Source of the DNA: a virus
Reading direction: 5' to 3' (one strand)
DNA length: 54,229 nt
IMG/VR virus record: IMGVR_UViG_3300037485_001431
Coordinates: 1 to 54,229 of that record
In this document: positions 17,884 through 26,536 of the stretch, one piece after another
How positions within the stretch are numbered: position 1 is the stretch's first letter
Layout: each line of letters starts with the position of its first letter
Position numbers and translations under genes: made by a program
Notes under the pieces: model-generated
Database searches by the model: none
What the model was told of the DNA's origin: nothing
The model's input: only the letters and a program-made list of their open reading frames with translations

Positions 17884-20259
17884 ATGGATTTATTTAATCC
17901 ACCAAAATTATTTAATTACAACATTATGGTAAAAGAATTGGATTTTTCTAAGTTTGAAAACCCAACGATACAAGTCGTATGGGAAGACATATCTGAAAAT
18001 TTTACTCAAGACAAAATCAAAAGTGTAAAACATTATTTCCAAAAGAAATATAATACCACCAATGTGAATGTCTTGACTAAGGCAAAGAATGTTGAAACGG
18101 ATACAATGCAAAGTATTGATGTGTCTGTGAATATATCTGACCCTAACTACCAACTTGATTTATTGAAGAAGTTTATTGAATCTAAGGGTTATGCTGATCA
18201 CCAAGAAAAGGTGTTATCAATCAATAAAATGGTTGAAAACAAAATGTCTGAGGAGGAAGGTAATCAAGCTCAATTTAAAAAGTGGTACATTAGAAACATA
18301 GAATTTTCCAATTTCTTATCATATGGAGAAAATCAAAAGTTAGATTTTGATAAATTAAATGGTATTGTGGTGGTTGAATCAGATCCACCAAACTTTGGTG
18401 GTAAAACCGTATTAACGGTAGATTTACTAATGTTCTTATTCTTTAATGAAACAACAAAGACATCAAAGGCTGAGGAAATATTCAACAGGTTCTCCAATAA
18501 AGATGTTGTTTCAGTTAAAGGTGAAATTACAATTGATGGTGAAGATTATATTATCGTTAGAAAGATTGAGAGAAAGTTATCCAAGAAAGGAGAATGGAAT
18601 GTTAAGACAGAATTGGACTTCTTTAAGAAACTTGCTGATGGCAGTTTATTAAACTTTACCGGTGAACAAAGAAGAGAGACTGAAGCGTTCATTAAAGAAT
18701 CAATTGGGACCAAAGAAGACTTCTTAATGACAATCCTTACAACAGGGTCTAACCTTGAAGAGTTGTTGGAATCTAAACCAACCGCAAGGGGTCAGGTTTT
18801 ATCTCGTTTCATGGGTCTTGAATTCTTAAAAAGAAAAGAGGAAGTTGCAAAAGAAATTTATTCTGAGTTTACAAAATCAAAGATATCAAACATCTATTCG
18901 TCTGAATCATTAAAGACGGACAATGAAGGGTATGAAACCAGAATTACGGATTTAAATGGTGAAATTGAAACATTTAACAATGATTTGTCAAACACCGATC
19001 AGGCAATCCTTAAAGGGAAAGAATATCGTGATGATATGTTAAAGAAAAAACATAGCAACATTGATAAGGAGATTAGTTTATTGAATCCAGAAAAAACCAA
19101 ACAAACAATCAATGAGATTTCATTGGAAAAATCAGGTTATGTTGGTAAGATGAATGAGATTAAGGTGGTAGAACCATCCGAGTTTTATCATGAGGACAAA
19201 CACGATGAGGTTAAAGAACAATACAATAATGTTTATAAAGAGTCAGTACAGATAGATACGGAGATCACATCAATTAATAAATTAAAGTCTTCAGTTGAAG
19301 GTGGAATCAAATGTGAACACTGTGGGATTGAGTTAATGAACGCAGCAATCACCAATGCGAAAATCGCCGAACTTGATGGCTATAAACGGCACAAAGAAGA
19401 AAAAACCAAGTTAATGACGGAATTATCCATCAAAGAACAAGGTTTTGTGCAACTGAAAAAAGAGTTTGATGAGTATGAGAAAAACAAACTTATCAAAGAA
19501 AAATATGAGGTTTCCATTGAAAGTTGCGATCTTAAAGTTGAGTCGTTAAAAGACAAACTTAAAAGGTGGGAAGAGGTCCAAGATAAAATCAAAGAGAACG
19601 ACTCAATTGATGCAATGTTAATTAAAGCGGATCTTAGATTGGATGAGTTGGAAGGTAAAAAGAAAACATTAAACACAAACATTTCCAACAACCAATTTAT
19701 GATTAAAAACTTGAATGATAAGATTGTTAATAACGAAAATATGATTGTTAAAATCAAAGAGGAGGAAGCGAAAGAAAAGATTTATAAGATTTATTTGGAC
19801 GCTTATGGTAAGAATGGTGTAACCAAAATCATTATGAAGACTATGATGCCAATCATTAACTCAGAACTACAAAGGTTGATGGAAGACTCTTGTTATTTCA
19901 AGTTGGAGATTAGAATCAATGACAAAAATGAAGTTGAATTTATGATGATTGATAATGGTACGGGAATTGATAAGTTGATGACAAGTGGATCAGGTTACGA
20001 AAAGACAATCGCGTCTTTGGCGTTGAGATCCGTATTGACTAAGATCTGTACTCTACCAAAACCAAATTTGGTCGTGATGGACGAGGTGTTCGGAAAAATA
20101 TCCAATGAAAACTTGGAAATGGTTTCTGAGTTCTTTATTAAGATTAAAGAATACTTTGAGAAAGTCTTCGTTATAACTCATAATCCTATGGTAAGCCAAT
20201 GGGCTGACAACACGGTCAAAATCACAAAAGAAAATAATATTTCAAAATTATTGTTATAG
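17884..20259 (+). CDS. SbcC/gp46-like recombination ATPase, N-terminally extended
   Basis: A 791-residue Rad50/SbcC-type protein. The P-loop is near residues 167-175 (DPPNFGGKT), with Pro where the first Gly of the Walker A motif is expected. Long coiled coils flank a zinc hook at Cys477-x2-Cys480 (CEHC). The C-terminal half has a signature-like SGSGYEKTIASLALR and Walker B LVVMDEVFG. About 135 residues precede the usual start of the ATPase fold, an extension not found in T4 gp46. An internal ATG at 17926 is an alternative start. Partner of the SbcD-like protein. Confidence 0.85.
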   Translation: MDLFNPPKLFNYNIMVKELDFSKFENPTIQVVWEDISENFTQDKIKSVKHYFQKKYNTTNVNVLTKAKNVETDTMQSIDVSVNISDPNYQLDLLKKFIESKGYADHQEKVLSINKMVENKMSEEEGNQAQFKKWYIRNIEFSNFLSYGENQKLDFDKLNGIVVVESDPPNFGGKTVLTVDLLMFLFFNETTKTSKAEEIFNRFSNKDVVSVKGEITIDGEDYIIVRKIERKLSKKGEWNVKTELDFFKKLADGSLLNFTGEQRRETEAFIKESIGTKEDFLMTILTTGSNLEELLESKPTARGQVLSRFMGLEFLKRKEEVAKEIYSEFTKSKISNIYSSESLKTDNEGYETRITDLNGEIETFNNDLSNTDQAILKGKEYRDDMLKKKHSNIDKEISLLNPEKTKQTINEISLEKSGYVGKMNEIKVVEPSEFYHEDKHDEVKEQYNNVYKESVQIDTEITSINKLKSSVEGGIKCEHCGIELMNAAITNAKIAELDGYKRHKEEKTKLMTELSIKEQGFVQLKKEFDEYEKNKLIKEKYEVSIESCDLKVESLKDKLKRWEEVQDKIKENDSIDAMLIKADLRLDELEGKKKTLNTNISNNQFMIKNLNDKIVNNENMIVKIKEEEAKEKIYKIYLDAYGKNGVTKIIMKTMMPIINSELQRLMEDSCYFKLEIRINDKNEVEFMMIDNGTGIDKLMTSGSGYEKTIASLALRSVLTKICTLPKPNLVVMDEVFGKISNENLEMVSEFFIKIKEYFEKVFVITHNPMVSQWADNTVKITKENNISKLLL

Positions 20260-20275
20260 ATTAAAATATTATTTG

Positions 20276-20283
20276 TATGTTTG
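20276..20283 (+). promoter_or_regulatory. Bacteroidetes-type promoter, TAnnTTTG
   Basis: TATGTTTG ends 4 nt before the ATG at 20288; a TTG at 20251-20253 lies 22 nt upstream. Implies a leaderless transcript. Confidence 0.6.
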
Positions 20284-20287
20284 TGTT

Positions 20288-20749
20288 ATGGAAAAAATTA
20301 ACACATATGAAATAAATTGGAATTTAGTTTCTGAAGGACTTGGATTACCAATTGATAAAACAATAGAAATGTTTGATGATGGTAGAATCCTTGGGCGATT
20401 AGGTGAGTTTCTACATGAAAATTCCGAAAGTGGGGTAAGACAAAATGAAAATTCTTCTTTTGATGTTAAAGAAAAGGACAATACAAGAAGTGAAATTAGA
20501 ACTATAACAGATAAGGTTAGTTTTGCGTCATCCAAAGAAGTGGGGTATGGTAGAAAAGTCACTCAAGAAGGATTTATTGAAAAATTAAATTCTGTTGATA
20601 ATTTTATACTTATTGATAAAAGAAGAATTGAAGATGGGAAACTTGACACAATTAAATTAACTAACGAGGATGTGAAAAAATTACCGCTAGGTAAAAATAA
20701 ATCCATATCTAATAAAAAATTTTATAAACAATACGATGGAAATAAATAA
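20288..20749 (+). CDS. Unknown partner of the methyltransferase, 153 aa
   Basis: The start at 20288 is set by the TATGTTTG box; the longer frame from a TTG at 20273 would run through it. No family is recognised with confidence. A charged middle (SEIRTITDKVSFASSKEVGYG) is followed by NFILIDKRRIEDGKLDTIKL. It overlaps the methyltransferase gene by 14 nt. A restriction-enzyme partner is possible but the active-site pattern is not clear enough to claim. Confidence 0.55.
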   Translation: MEKINTYEINWNLVSEGLGLPIDKTIEMFDDGRILGRLGEFLHENSESGVRQNENSSFDVKEKDNTRSEIRTITDKVSFASSKEVGYGRKVTQEGFIEKLNSVDNFILIDKRRIEDGKLDTIKLTNEDVKKLPLGKNKSISNKKFYKQYDGNK

Positions 20750-21539
20750 AATATATAATGAAAATTGTTTAGATACTTTATCTAAATTACCTGATAATAT
20801 AATTGATTTAACAGTGACTTCACCACCATATGATGATCTAAGAACTTATAATAACCATATTACGGGTAAAAAAACTGAATTTAATGGTTATTCATTTGAT
20901 TTTGAAACTATTGCGAAAGAATTATATAGAACAACAAAAAATGGTGGAATTGTTGTTTGGGTTGTTGGCGATGGAACTGAAAAGGGTAGTGAGACTGGAA
21001 CATCTTTTAGACAAGCCCTCTTTTTTAAAGAAATAGGATTTAATATTCATGATACTATGGTTTACATGAAGAATAATTTTTCTAATCCTTCATCAAATAG
21101 ATATCACCAAATATTTGAATATATGTTTGTCCTGTCAAAAGGAAAACCAAAAACATTTAACCCAATAAAAGACCGAAAAAATGTTTATGGCGGTCAAATT
21201 GGTAGTTGGGGTAAAAATACATCACGACAAGTAGATGGGTCCATGGTTGAAAGAAAGAAAAAAATTATTGAAGAATATGGTCAAAGATATAATGTTTGGA
21301 CTTATAAAACATCAAAAAATGGGCAAGAAGACGATATTGCGTATAAACATCCTGCAATATTCCCCATACAACTTGTTAAAGATCACATTATTAGTTGGAC
21401 AAATCCTGGAGATTTAATTTTTGATCCATTTATGGGTAGTGGAACTACAGCTAAGGCATCAATTCAAACTGATAGAAATTATTTGGGTTCTGAAATATCA
21501 GAAGAGTATTATGAGATTTGCTCAAAAAGAATTAAATAA
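20736..21539 (+). CDS. DNA methyltransferase, N6-adenine/N4-cytosine type
   Basis: A 267-residue protein. The catalytic motif VTSPPYDDLRTY lies near residue 30 and the AdoMet-binding DPFMGSGTTAKA near 230, the order of beta-class amino-methyltransferases. A variable target-recognition part lies between. The recognition sequence cannot be read. Probably protects phage DNA from host restriction, alone or with the overlapping upstream gene. Confidence 0.85.
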   Translation: MEINKIYNENCLDTLSKLPDNIIDLTVTSPPYDDLRTYNNHITGKKTEFNGYSFDFETIAKELYRTTKNGGIVVWVVGDGTEKGSETGTSFRQALFFKEIGFNIHDTMVYMKNNFSNPSSNRYHQIFEYMFVLSKGKPKTFNPIKDRKNVYGGQIGSWGKNTSRQVDGSMVERKKKIIEEYGQRYNVWTYKTSKNGQEDDIAYKHPAIFPIQLVKDHIISWTNPGDLIFDPFMGSGTTAKASIQTDRNYLGSEISEEYYEICSKRIK

Positions 21540-21564
21540 TTAGAACTAATTCTAATTTTATCCG

Positions 21565-21572
21565 TATATTTG
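21565..21572 (+). promoter_or_regulatory. Bacteroidetes-type promoter, TAnnTTTG
   Basis: TATATTTG, 22 nt before the ATG at 21595. No TTG element is found at the usual distance upstream. Confidence 0.5.
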
Positions 21573-21594
21573 TAGAACAATCTAAAAAACACAT

Positions 21595-22122
21595 ATGAAT
21601 TACTTACTTTTTGTATATTACGACGACACAGTAGAAAACTCAGAAGAAAGAACAAATGACATTGGTGGTCAAATTTCTGATGTGATGACATCAAAAGAGA
21701 TTAAATTTATGTTTGGAGATAAACATGCAATTTTTCACTTCGCATCAGATTTATCTTTATTAGAAATGGGAGAATTAATGAACCTTATTTCAGACGAAAT
21801 CACAGGATTTGAGTTTTTCTTGACTCAAAAAACAAAAAACAACTTCTCAAACTTTCCTGAGGACAACTTAAATCATCTTTTGTCGTTAAGAAAGACGACA
21901 AAGAAAAAAACGCCTTTATCACCACCAAAACTAAGAACTAACGATATTAAGGGTGGTGAACCATTTTTTGATATTGCAGATCTAATCCTTAATTTTAAGA
22001 GACCTGAAGTTTGTAATCTAACGTTAGATGAATTGCTTGACAAAATGGTTGACGAAGGAAAAGACTCGCTAACAGACTTAGAGAAACAAAAATTAGACGA
22101 ATATTCAAAATCACTTAATTAA
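21595..22122 (+). CDS. Hypothetical protein with DUF6576-like C-terminus
   Basis: A 175-residue protein. The N-terminal 85 residues form a small alpha/beta domain (MNYLLFVYYDD..., KHAIFHFASDLSLLEMGELM). The C-terminus (TLDELLDKMVDEGKDSLTDL, then a short EKQKLDEYSK helix) resembles the short motif at the end of Bacteroidetes rhomboid-type proteins, DUF6576. It is 4 bp upstream of the sigma gene and likely in the same transcript, so a regulatory role is possible. Confidence 0.55.
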   Translation: MNYLLFVYYDDTVENSEERTNDIGGQISDVMTSKEIKFMFGDKHAIFHFASDLSLLEMGELMNLISDEITGFEFFLTQKTKNNFSNFPEDNLNHLLSLRKTTKKKTPLSPPKLRTNDIKGGEPFFDIADLILNFKRPEVCNLTLDELLDKMVDEGKDSLTDLEKQKLDEYSKSLN

Positions 22123-22126
22123 AAAT

Positions 22127-22927
22127 ATGAAGGACAAAAACACGAGTGCCCCTATCAATCAGGATGAGATTTACCACTACCTTAAAGACATTAGAAAAAT
22201 TAAGGTAATGACCGCAGAACGAGAACGTGAGTTGGCAAAACGAATGAAGTCTGATGACCTTACGGTTATAGAGAAACATGACATTGAGCAAGAACTCTTA
22301 ACAGGTAATCTACGTTTTGTTATCACGGTGGCAAAACAATACCAAAATCAAGGTTTGGATTTATCGGATCTTATTGCTGAAGGTAATTTAGGTTTGATGA
22401 AAGCGATTAAAAACTTTGATTGGAACAAAGACCTAAGATTTATATCTTATGCTGTCTGGTGGGTTAAACAATCTATCATACAATCGCTTAACGACAACTC
22501 AAGAACTATTCGTCTCCCGGTGAATGTGGTTCAGGACCTTCACAGAGCAAAGAAAGAACTTGAACAGAGTGGTAAGAAACTTGAAGATAAGTTTGCGACC
22601 CTACCTTCAATTATTGATTTGGATATGAATATTAACGAGGAAGGCGACACACTTATTGATATGATTGAGAATAAAGATGCTGAAGCTCCTGACGCAGCAT
22701 TTCACACAAAAGACCTTCTTAAAGATAAATTGTTTTCTTTATTGGATGTACTTGACGAGAGAGAAAAGGTTATTGTGGGTGATTACTTTGGTCTTACAGG
22801 AACACCTCGTACTTTGGAGGACATCGGATCTGACTTCGGTTTAACGAAAGAACGTGTCCGTCAAATTAAAGAGAAAGCACTTCGTAGATTACGAAATGAT
22901 TGTAGTGAATTATTTGACTATTTATAG
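22127..22927 (+). CDS. RpoD-like RNA polymerase sigma factor
   Basis: A 266-residue sigma-70 factor. Regions 1.2 (DEIYHYLKDIRKIKVMTAER), 2 (GNLRFVITVAKQYQNQGLDL, then SYAVWWVKQSI) and 4 (RTLEDIGSDFGLTKERVRQI) are all clear and resemble Bacteroidetes primary sigma factors. The region 3 segment between RTIRLP and the acidic linker is shortened, with no recognisable region 3.1 helices. It should direct host RNA polymerase to phage promoters, plausibly the TATTTAT class. A strong terminator follows. Confidence 0.9.
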   Translation: MKDKNTSAPINQDEIYHYLKDIRKIKVMTAERERELAKRMKSDDLTVIEKHDIEQELLTGNLRFVITVAKQYQNQGLDLSDLIAEGNLGLMKAIKNFDWNKDLRFISYAVWWVKQSIIQSLNDNSRTIRLPVNVVQDLHRAKKELEQSGKKLEDKFATLPSIIDLDMNINEEGDTLIDMIENKDAEAPDAAFHTKDLLKDKLFSLLDVLDEREKVIVGDYFGLTGTPRTLEDIGSDFGLTKERVRQIKEKALRRLRNDCSELFDYL

Positions 22928-22962
22928 TAATAGATCTACCTGTCAGAATACATTTAGAACAA

Positions 22963-22989
22963 CCACGGTCAGAATACCGTGGTTTTTTT
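22963..22989 (+). terminator. Intrinsic terminator after the sigma factor gene
   Basis: Stem CCACGGT/ACCGTGG with a CAGAAT loop, followed by seven T. Confidence 0.9.
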
Positions 22990-23059
22990 ATGCAATTATT
23001 TGCAATTGACCTTTTTTGTTTATAAGGGTTTCTATTTCCTTATAGATATTTTTTTAGGA

Positions 23060-23066
23060 TATTTAT
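23060..23066 (+). promoter_or_regulatory. TATTTAT-type promoter box
   Basis: TATTTAT, 17 nt before the ATG at 23084 and downstream of the sigma gene terminator. Confidence 0.5.
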
Positions 23067-23083
23067 CAAATAAAACAATTTAA

Positions 23084-24331
23084 ATGAACAAGAAATTTTT
23101 ACCCTGGTTTTTACTATTCTGTGCTATTGGTCTTTCAGGTACGGCAGCATATTATAGTGTTGTAGGTTTATCAATCATATTCTCTGCAGTTGCTCTCCCC
23201 GTTATTATAATGGGATCATTTTTGGAGATATCAAAAATTGCGATTGCAACATACCTTCACGATAAATGGAAGGAAACATATGGATTATTAAAGATCTATT
23301 TAACCATCGCGTTGGTTACACTATCAGTGTTAACCTCAATCGGTATTTACGGATTATTATCAACAGGATTCCAAAAGAACATTGCGGGACTTGAGATCAA
23401 TAACAAATTGATTGATAATATTGAGGTTAAGAAAACACGATTTGAGGAAATAAAAGGTGATTATCAAAAAGAGAAAGAAGGTTTGGATAAAGACATTACC
23501 AACCTTAGAAACGCCTTATCCAGCAACACAACAACCCAAAGTATTGATAGAAACACAGGTCAGGTTATTACTCGCGCAAATGGTGGCAATAGAAAGGCAT
23601 TTGAGTCTCAGTTGAATGTTGCTCAATTAAATAGAGATGGTATATCCAAAAAGATTGAGGGACTTAACGATAGTATTACACGATTGGATATGGAAGTCTT
23701 AGATCTTGCGTCCGCTGAGATTGAATCTGGTGAGTTGGGAGCTATTAAATATTTAAGTGAGATTACGGGATGGGATATTAAAAAGACTGCAAACTTTTTC
23801 ATTTTAATGTTAGTATTTGTATTTGATCCATTGGCGATTGCTTTGGTAATTTCTACAAACCAAGCATTTAAAAATATTAGAAGAAAAGAAGATGAAGATG
23901 AGGTTAAACCCGAATATGAGGAATACCCACATCAAGACGAAGTTGAGATTCCCGAAAGTTATTTAACCTATGTCACCCCCCAAGTAACCCCCCAAGTAAC
24001 CCCCCAAGTTGAGCCACAAATTATTGAGAGAATTGTTGAGGTCCCTGTTGAGGTCATTAAAGAAGTTGAGAAAATTGTTGAGGTTCCTGTGGATAGAATT
24101 GTTGAGGTAGTTAGAGAAGTACCCGTAGATAGGGTAGTTGAGATTGAAAGACAAGTTGAAGTCCCCGTTGATAGAATAGTGGAAGTGGAAAAGATTATTG
24201 AGGTACCATTCAAATACTATGTGAATGATAACGGTGACATTTTTGACGAACAAGGAAGTCAGGTTGACGAAAGAATATTCAATAAAAAATTGGAAGAACT
24301 TGAAAAAAGAATATTAACATATAAAAAGTAA
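23084..24331 (+). CDS. Multi-pass membrane protein with EVPV repeat tail
   Basis: A 415-residue protein. About three N-terminal membrane segments (within residues 5-105) are followed by a coiled coil (about 110-220). One more hydrophobic segment (FFILMLVFVFDPLAIALVI, about 244-264) precedes an acidic cytoplasmic part with VTPQ repeats. A long imperfect repeat follows (IVEVPVEVIKEVEKIVEVPV type, about 310-375). The tail repeat matches one in the coiled-coil protein at 16589. Function unknown; the position before the lysis genes suggests a membrane role late in infection. Confidence 0.6.
   Translation: MNKKFLPWFLLFCAIGLSGTAAYYSVVGLSIIFSAVALPVIIMGSFLEISKIAIATYLHDKWKETYGLLKIYLTIALVTLSVLTSIGIYGLLSTGFQKNIAGLEINNKLIDNIEVKKTRFEEIKGDYQKEKEGLDKDITNLRNALSSNTTTQSIDRNTGQVITRANGGNRKAFESQLNVAQLNRDGISKKIEGLNDSITRLDMEVLDLASAEIESGELGAIKYLSEITGWDIKKTANFFILMLVFVFDPLAIALVISTNQAFKNIRRKEDEDEVKPEYEEYPHQDEVEIPESYLTYVTPQVTPQVTPQVEPQIIERIVEVPVEVIKEVEKIVEVPVDRIVEVVREVPVDRVVEIERQVEVPVDRIVEVEKIIEVPFKYYVNDNGDIFDEQGSQVDERIFNKKLEELEKRILTYKK
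23972..24010 (+). repeat. 15-bp tandem repeat, three copies
   Basis: Three near-exact 15-bp units encoding VTPQV in the membrane protein gene. Confidence 0.7.
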
Positions 24332-24334
24332 TAT

Positions 24335-24928
24335 ATGGAACTTATTGAGAAAGTGGTTGAGAATAACTTTAAGAAGGGGGGTAAAAAAACTCAGATAGTT
24401 CTTACCCACACCTCAAGAAACTTATTTGATTATGTAACATCTATTAAGTTTAGATTTGGTGGTAAACCAATAAAATTACCACATTATTTAATCGGTAAAG
24501 ATGGTAAGGTCTTAAATGTTTTAGAGGACGATAAAAATGGAAAATACCTCAGCTCAGAGAAGGTAAATAACAAATCTATTGTCATTTGTTTAGAAAATTT
24601 GGGTTGGCTTGAAAAACAACCCCTAAAAAACTATCACATAAACTGGATTGGGAGTATTTATAGAGAAAAAGTTTTTGATCGTAAGTGGAGAGATTACTTT
24701 TTTTGGGATCCATATACAGACATTCAGTTGGAAAAAGCGGCTGAGTTATGTAAAGAACTCTCAGAAAAACACGGAATCTCACTTCAATGTATAGGACACA
24801 ACACAAAGATTAAGGGTGTTGATTCTTACTTTGGTATAATCACAAGATCAAACTTTGACGAGTTTGCCACCGACATAAGTCCGGCATTTGATTTTGAAAA
24901 ATTTTTAAAACTATTAAAAAATGAATAG
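24335..24928 (+). CDS. N-acetylmuramoyl-L-alanine amidase (endolysin)
   Basis: A 197-residue type 2 amidase/PGRP-like protein. Zinc-ligand candidates are H25 (VLTHTSR) and H155 (CIGHN), with another conserved His at 50 in LPHYLIGKDG. The C-terminal D-x-SPAFDF (residues 180-186) is the usual amidase signature end. No signal peptide, so it needs a holin or another release route. It overlaps the next gene by 8 nt. Confidence 0.8.
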   Translation: MELIEKVVENNFKKGGKKTQIVLTHTSRNLFDYVTSIKFRFGGKPIKLPHYLIGKDGKVLNVLEDDKNGKYLSSEKVNNKSIVICLENLGWLEKQPLKNYHINWIGSIYREKVFDRKWRDYFFWDPYTDIQLEKAAELCKELSEKHGISLQCIGHNTKIKGVDSYFGIITRSNFDEFATDISPAFDFEKFLKLLKNE

Positions 24929-25526
24929 ATACGATGAAATTAGATCTTTAGTGGAAGCATCTAGAAAGGCATTAAATAAAAGAACGTTGAGTGAAGTTGA
25001 GGATATCAGAAGAACTCACGGTTTTTTACTTGAACAAGATATGGGCCCTGAGGATGAGGCAACTGAAACTGACACAGAATTAGATCAGGATGATGAGTAT
25101 GAAACAGCACCAAAAGATTCTGATGAAATTGGTAAAAAAACCGACAAACAAAAGGCATATAAAGTAATGAACGATATCATCGTTTTACATGGTAAAGATA
25201 AATCAAGCTTACAATTAACAACAGACGAAAAAAATGCATTCACTTCAAGTATGGACGAGTTCAGACAAGAAGTTGCAGAAATCGTTGATTTTGGTAAATT
25301 AAATGTGTACCAAGAAAATGTTGAATGGAATGGTAAAATTAAAGAATTGGATTTAGAGTTTTTCTTTACGATTGATGAAACTGATGGTTTATACATCAAT
25401 GGTCAAATGATACATATTGACCAAGATTATATTGAGATGGTTGCTAAATTACAAGGGTATTACCAAAAGTTCAAAACTAAATGGAGTAAAGTAATTGCAT
25501 CAAGACAAACAAGTGACGCGGAATGA
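24921..25526 (+). CDS. Acidic protein with possible head-targeting leader, 201 aa
   Basis: Residues 1-38 are amphipathic (SLVEASRKALNK, TLSEVEDIRRTHGFLLEQ) and end in L-L-E-Q, matching the [LIV]-x-E leader ends of several proteins in the window. An Asp/Glu-rich stretch follows (40-70), then a folded-looking domain (LDLEFFFTIDETDGLYINGQ). Function not recognised. Confidence 0.55.
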   Translation: MNRYDEIRSLVEASRKALNKRTLSEVEDIRRTHGFLLEQDMGPEDEATETDTELDQDDEYETAPKDSDEIGKKTDKQKAYKVMNDIIVLHGKDKSSLQLTTDEKNAFTSSMDEFRQEVAEIVDFGKLNVYQENVEWNGKIKELDLEFFFTIDETDGLYINGQMIHIDQDYIEMVAKLQGYYQKFKTKWSKVIASRQTSDAE

Positions 25527-25876
25527 AAAACTTTTTAATTAAAAATTGGAAAAATGTTGTTCTTGGATTATTGGGAATAATATTTATTTATCTACTTGTT
25601 AGAGTATTAACACCGGCAAAAGACATGTCAGAGTTAAACAAATACAAATTAGAACAATTAGATAAACACATAAATGAAATGAAAGAACTTCAGAAAAGTT
25701 TAAGTGACTCAATTCAAGCCTACGAGAATAAGATTGATCAAATTGACGATAAAATATCTCACATAAAAATTGAAAAAAAAGAAGTTAACAATTTTTACAC
25801 AGAGAAAAAAGAAGAAATAAAAAGTGCTGACAAAAAACAAATTGACAGCCTATTAAGAAAAAGATACGGATTCTAA
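25523..25876 (+). CDS. Membrane-anchored coiled coil, spanin-like, 117 aa
   Basis: A short basic N-terminus, one membrane segment (VVLGLLGIIFIYLLVRVL, about residues 12-30), then a long periplasmic-type coiled coil. The topology fits an inner-membrane spanin (Rz-like). It lies two genes after the amidase and overlaps its neighbour by 4 nt. Confidence 0.55.
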   Translation: MKNFLIKNWKNVVLGLLGIIFIYLLVRVLTPAKDMSELNKYKLEQLDKHINEMKELQKSLSDSIQAYENKIDQIDDKISHIKIEKKEVNNFYTEKKEEIKSADKKQIDSLLRKRYGF

Positions 25877-25877
25877 T

Positions 25878-26291
25878 ATGAAAAAATTGATTATGTTATT
25901 TTCCTTTTTGATGGTCACATCTTTAACGATGGCACAGAAAGGTATTGAGGACACATCAGAAATGTGTATGCCGTATTCGGTGGCTCAAAAAATCCTTCTT
26001 GATTTGAACGACTATGATAGAGTTAAGCAAATTAACGCTTTAAATGAAAAAGAAATTAAAGAATTAAATAATAAGATCATTTATCAAGAAAAGATAATAA
26101 TGACTTGGGAGGAAAAAGATTCTATTAACGGTGTTATCATTGCAAAAACGGAAGAGAAAGTTGAAATTTATAAAGAGGAGAATAAAACTTTGGCTAAAGA
26201 GAATAAAAGACTAAAAACCAAAAACACTTTATTCACAATCATATCAGGAGCGATTATCGCACCATTAACTTATTTATCGGTATTTAAATAA
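25878..26291 (+). CDS. Signal peptide/coiled-coil/TM protein, possible lysis partner
   Basis: A 137-residue protein. A Sec signal peptide (LIMLFSFLMVTSLTMAQ) is followed by CMPYSVAQKILLDL, a coiled coil, and a C-terminal membrane segment (TLFTIISGAIIAPLTYLSVF). It directly follows the spanin-like gene. The pair could span the envelope during lysis. No lipobox is present, so it is not a classical outer-membrane spanin. Confidence 0.5.
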   Translation: MKKLIMLFSFLMVTSLTMAQKGIEDTSEMCMPYSVAQKILLDLNDYDRVKQINALNEKEIKELNNKIIYQEKIIMTWEEKDSINGVIIAKTEEKVEIYKEENKTLAKENKRLKTKNTLFTIISGAIIAPLTYLSVFK

Positions 26292-26536
26292 TGGCATTAA
26301 GCTCAACAGAAAAAAAAGAAATTGAAGTTTTAATCAGAAAAGAGATTAAAGACTTTATGGGGTCAACAACCGCAAAACAATTTGAGGATAAATTGATGAA
26401 TAAAATATCAAAAGATATTCAAAGAGGTAAATTAGAAAAAGACGTTAAAGAGGTCATAATCAAATCTTTCCGAGAATTTTATACGTTGATGTATCAACAA
26501 AGAAGTTTTTGGGAATCTAAATTCAGAAATGCGTAA
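26291..26536 (+). CDS. Small helical basic protein, 81 aa
   Basis: Predominantly helical and highly charged (KKEIEVLIRKEIKDFMGS, then EFYTLMYQQRSFWESKF). It overlaps the genes on either side by 1 nt each. Possibly a virion assembly protein; no family recognised. Confidence 0.5.
   Translation: MALSSTEKKEIEVLIRKEIKDFMGSTTAKQFEDKLMNKISKDIQRGKLEKDVKEVIIKSFREFYTLMYQQRSFWESKFRNA

Noticed and set aside
23963-24253. Minus-strand frames opposite the EVPV repeats
   Set aside because: Repeat-driven antisense shadows without supporting signals.
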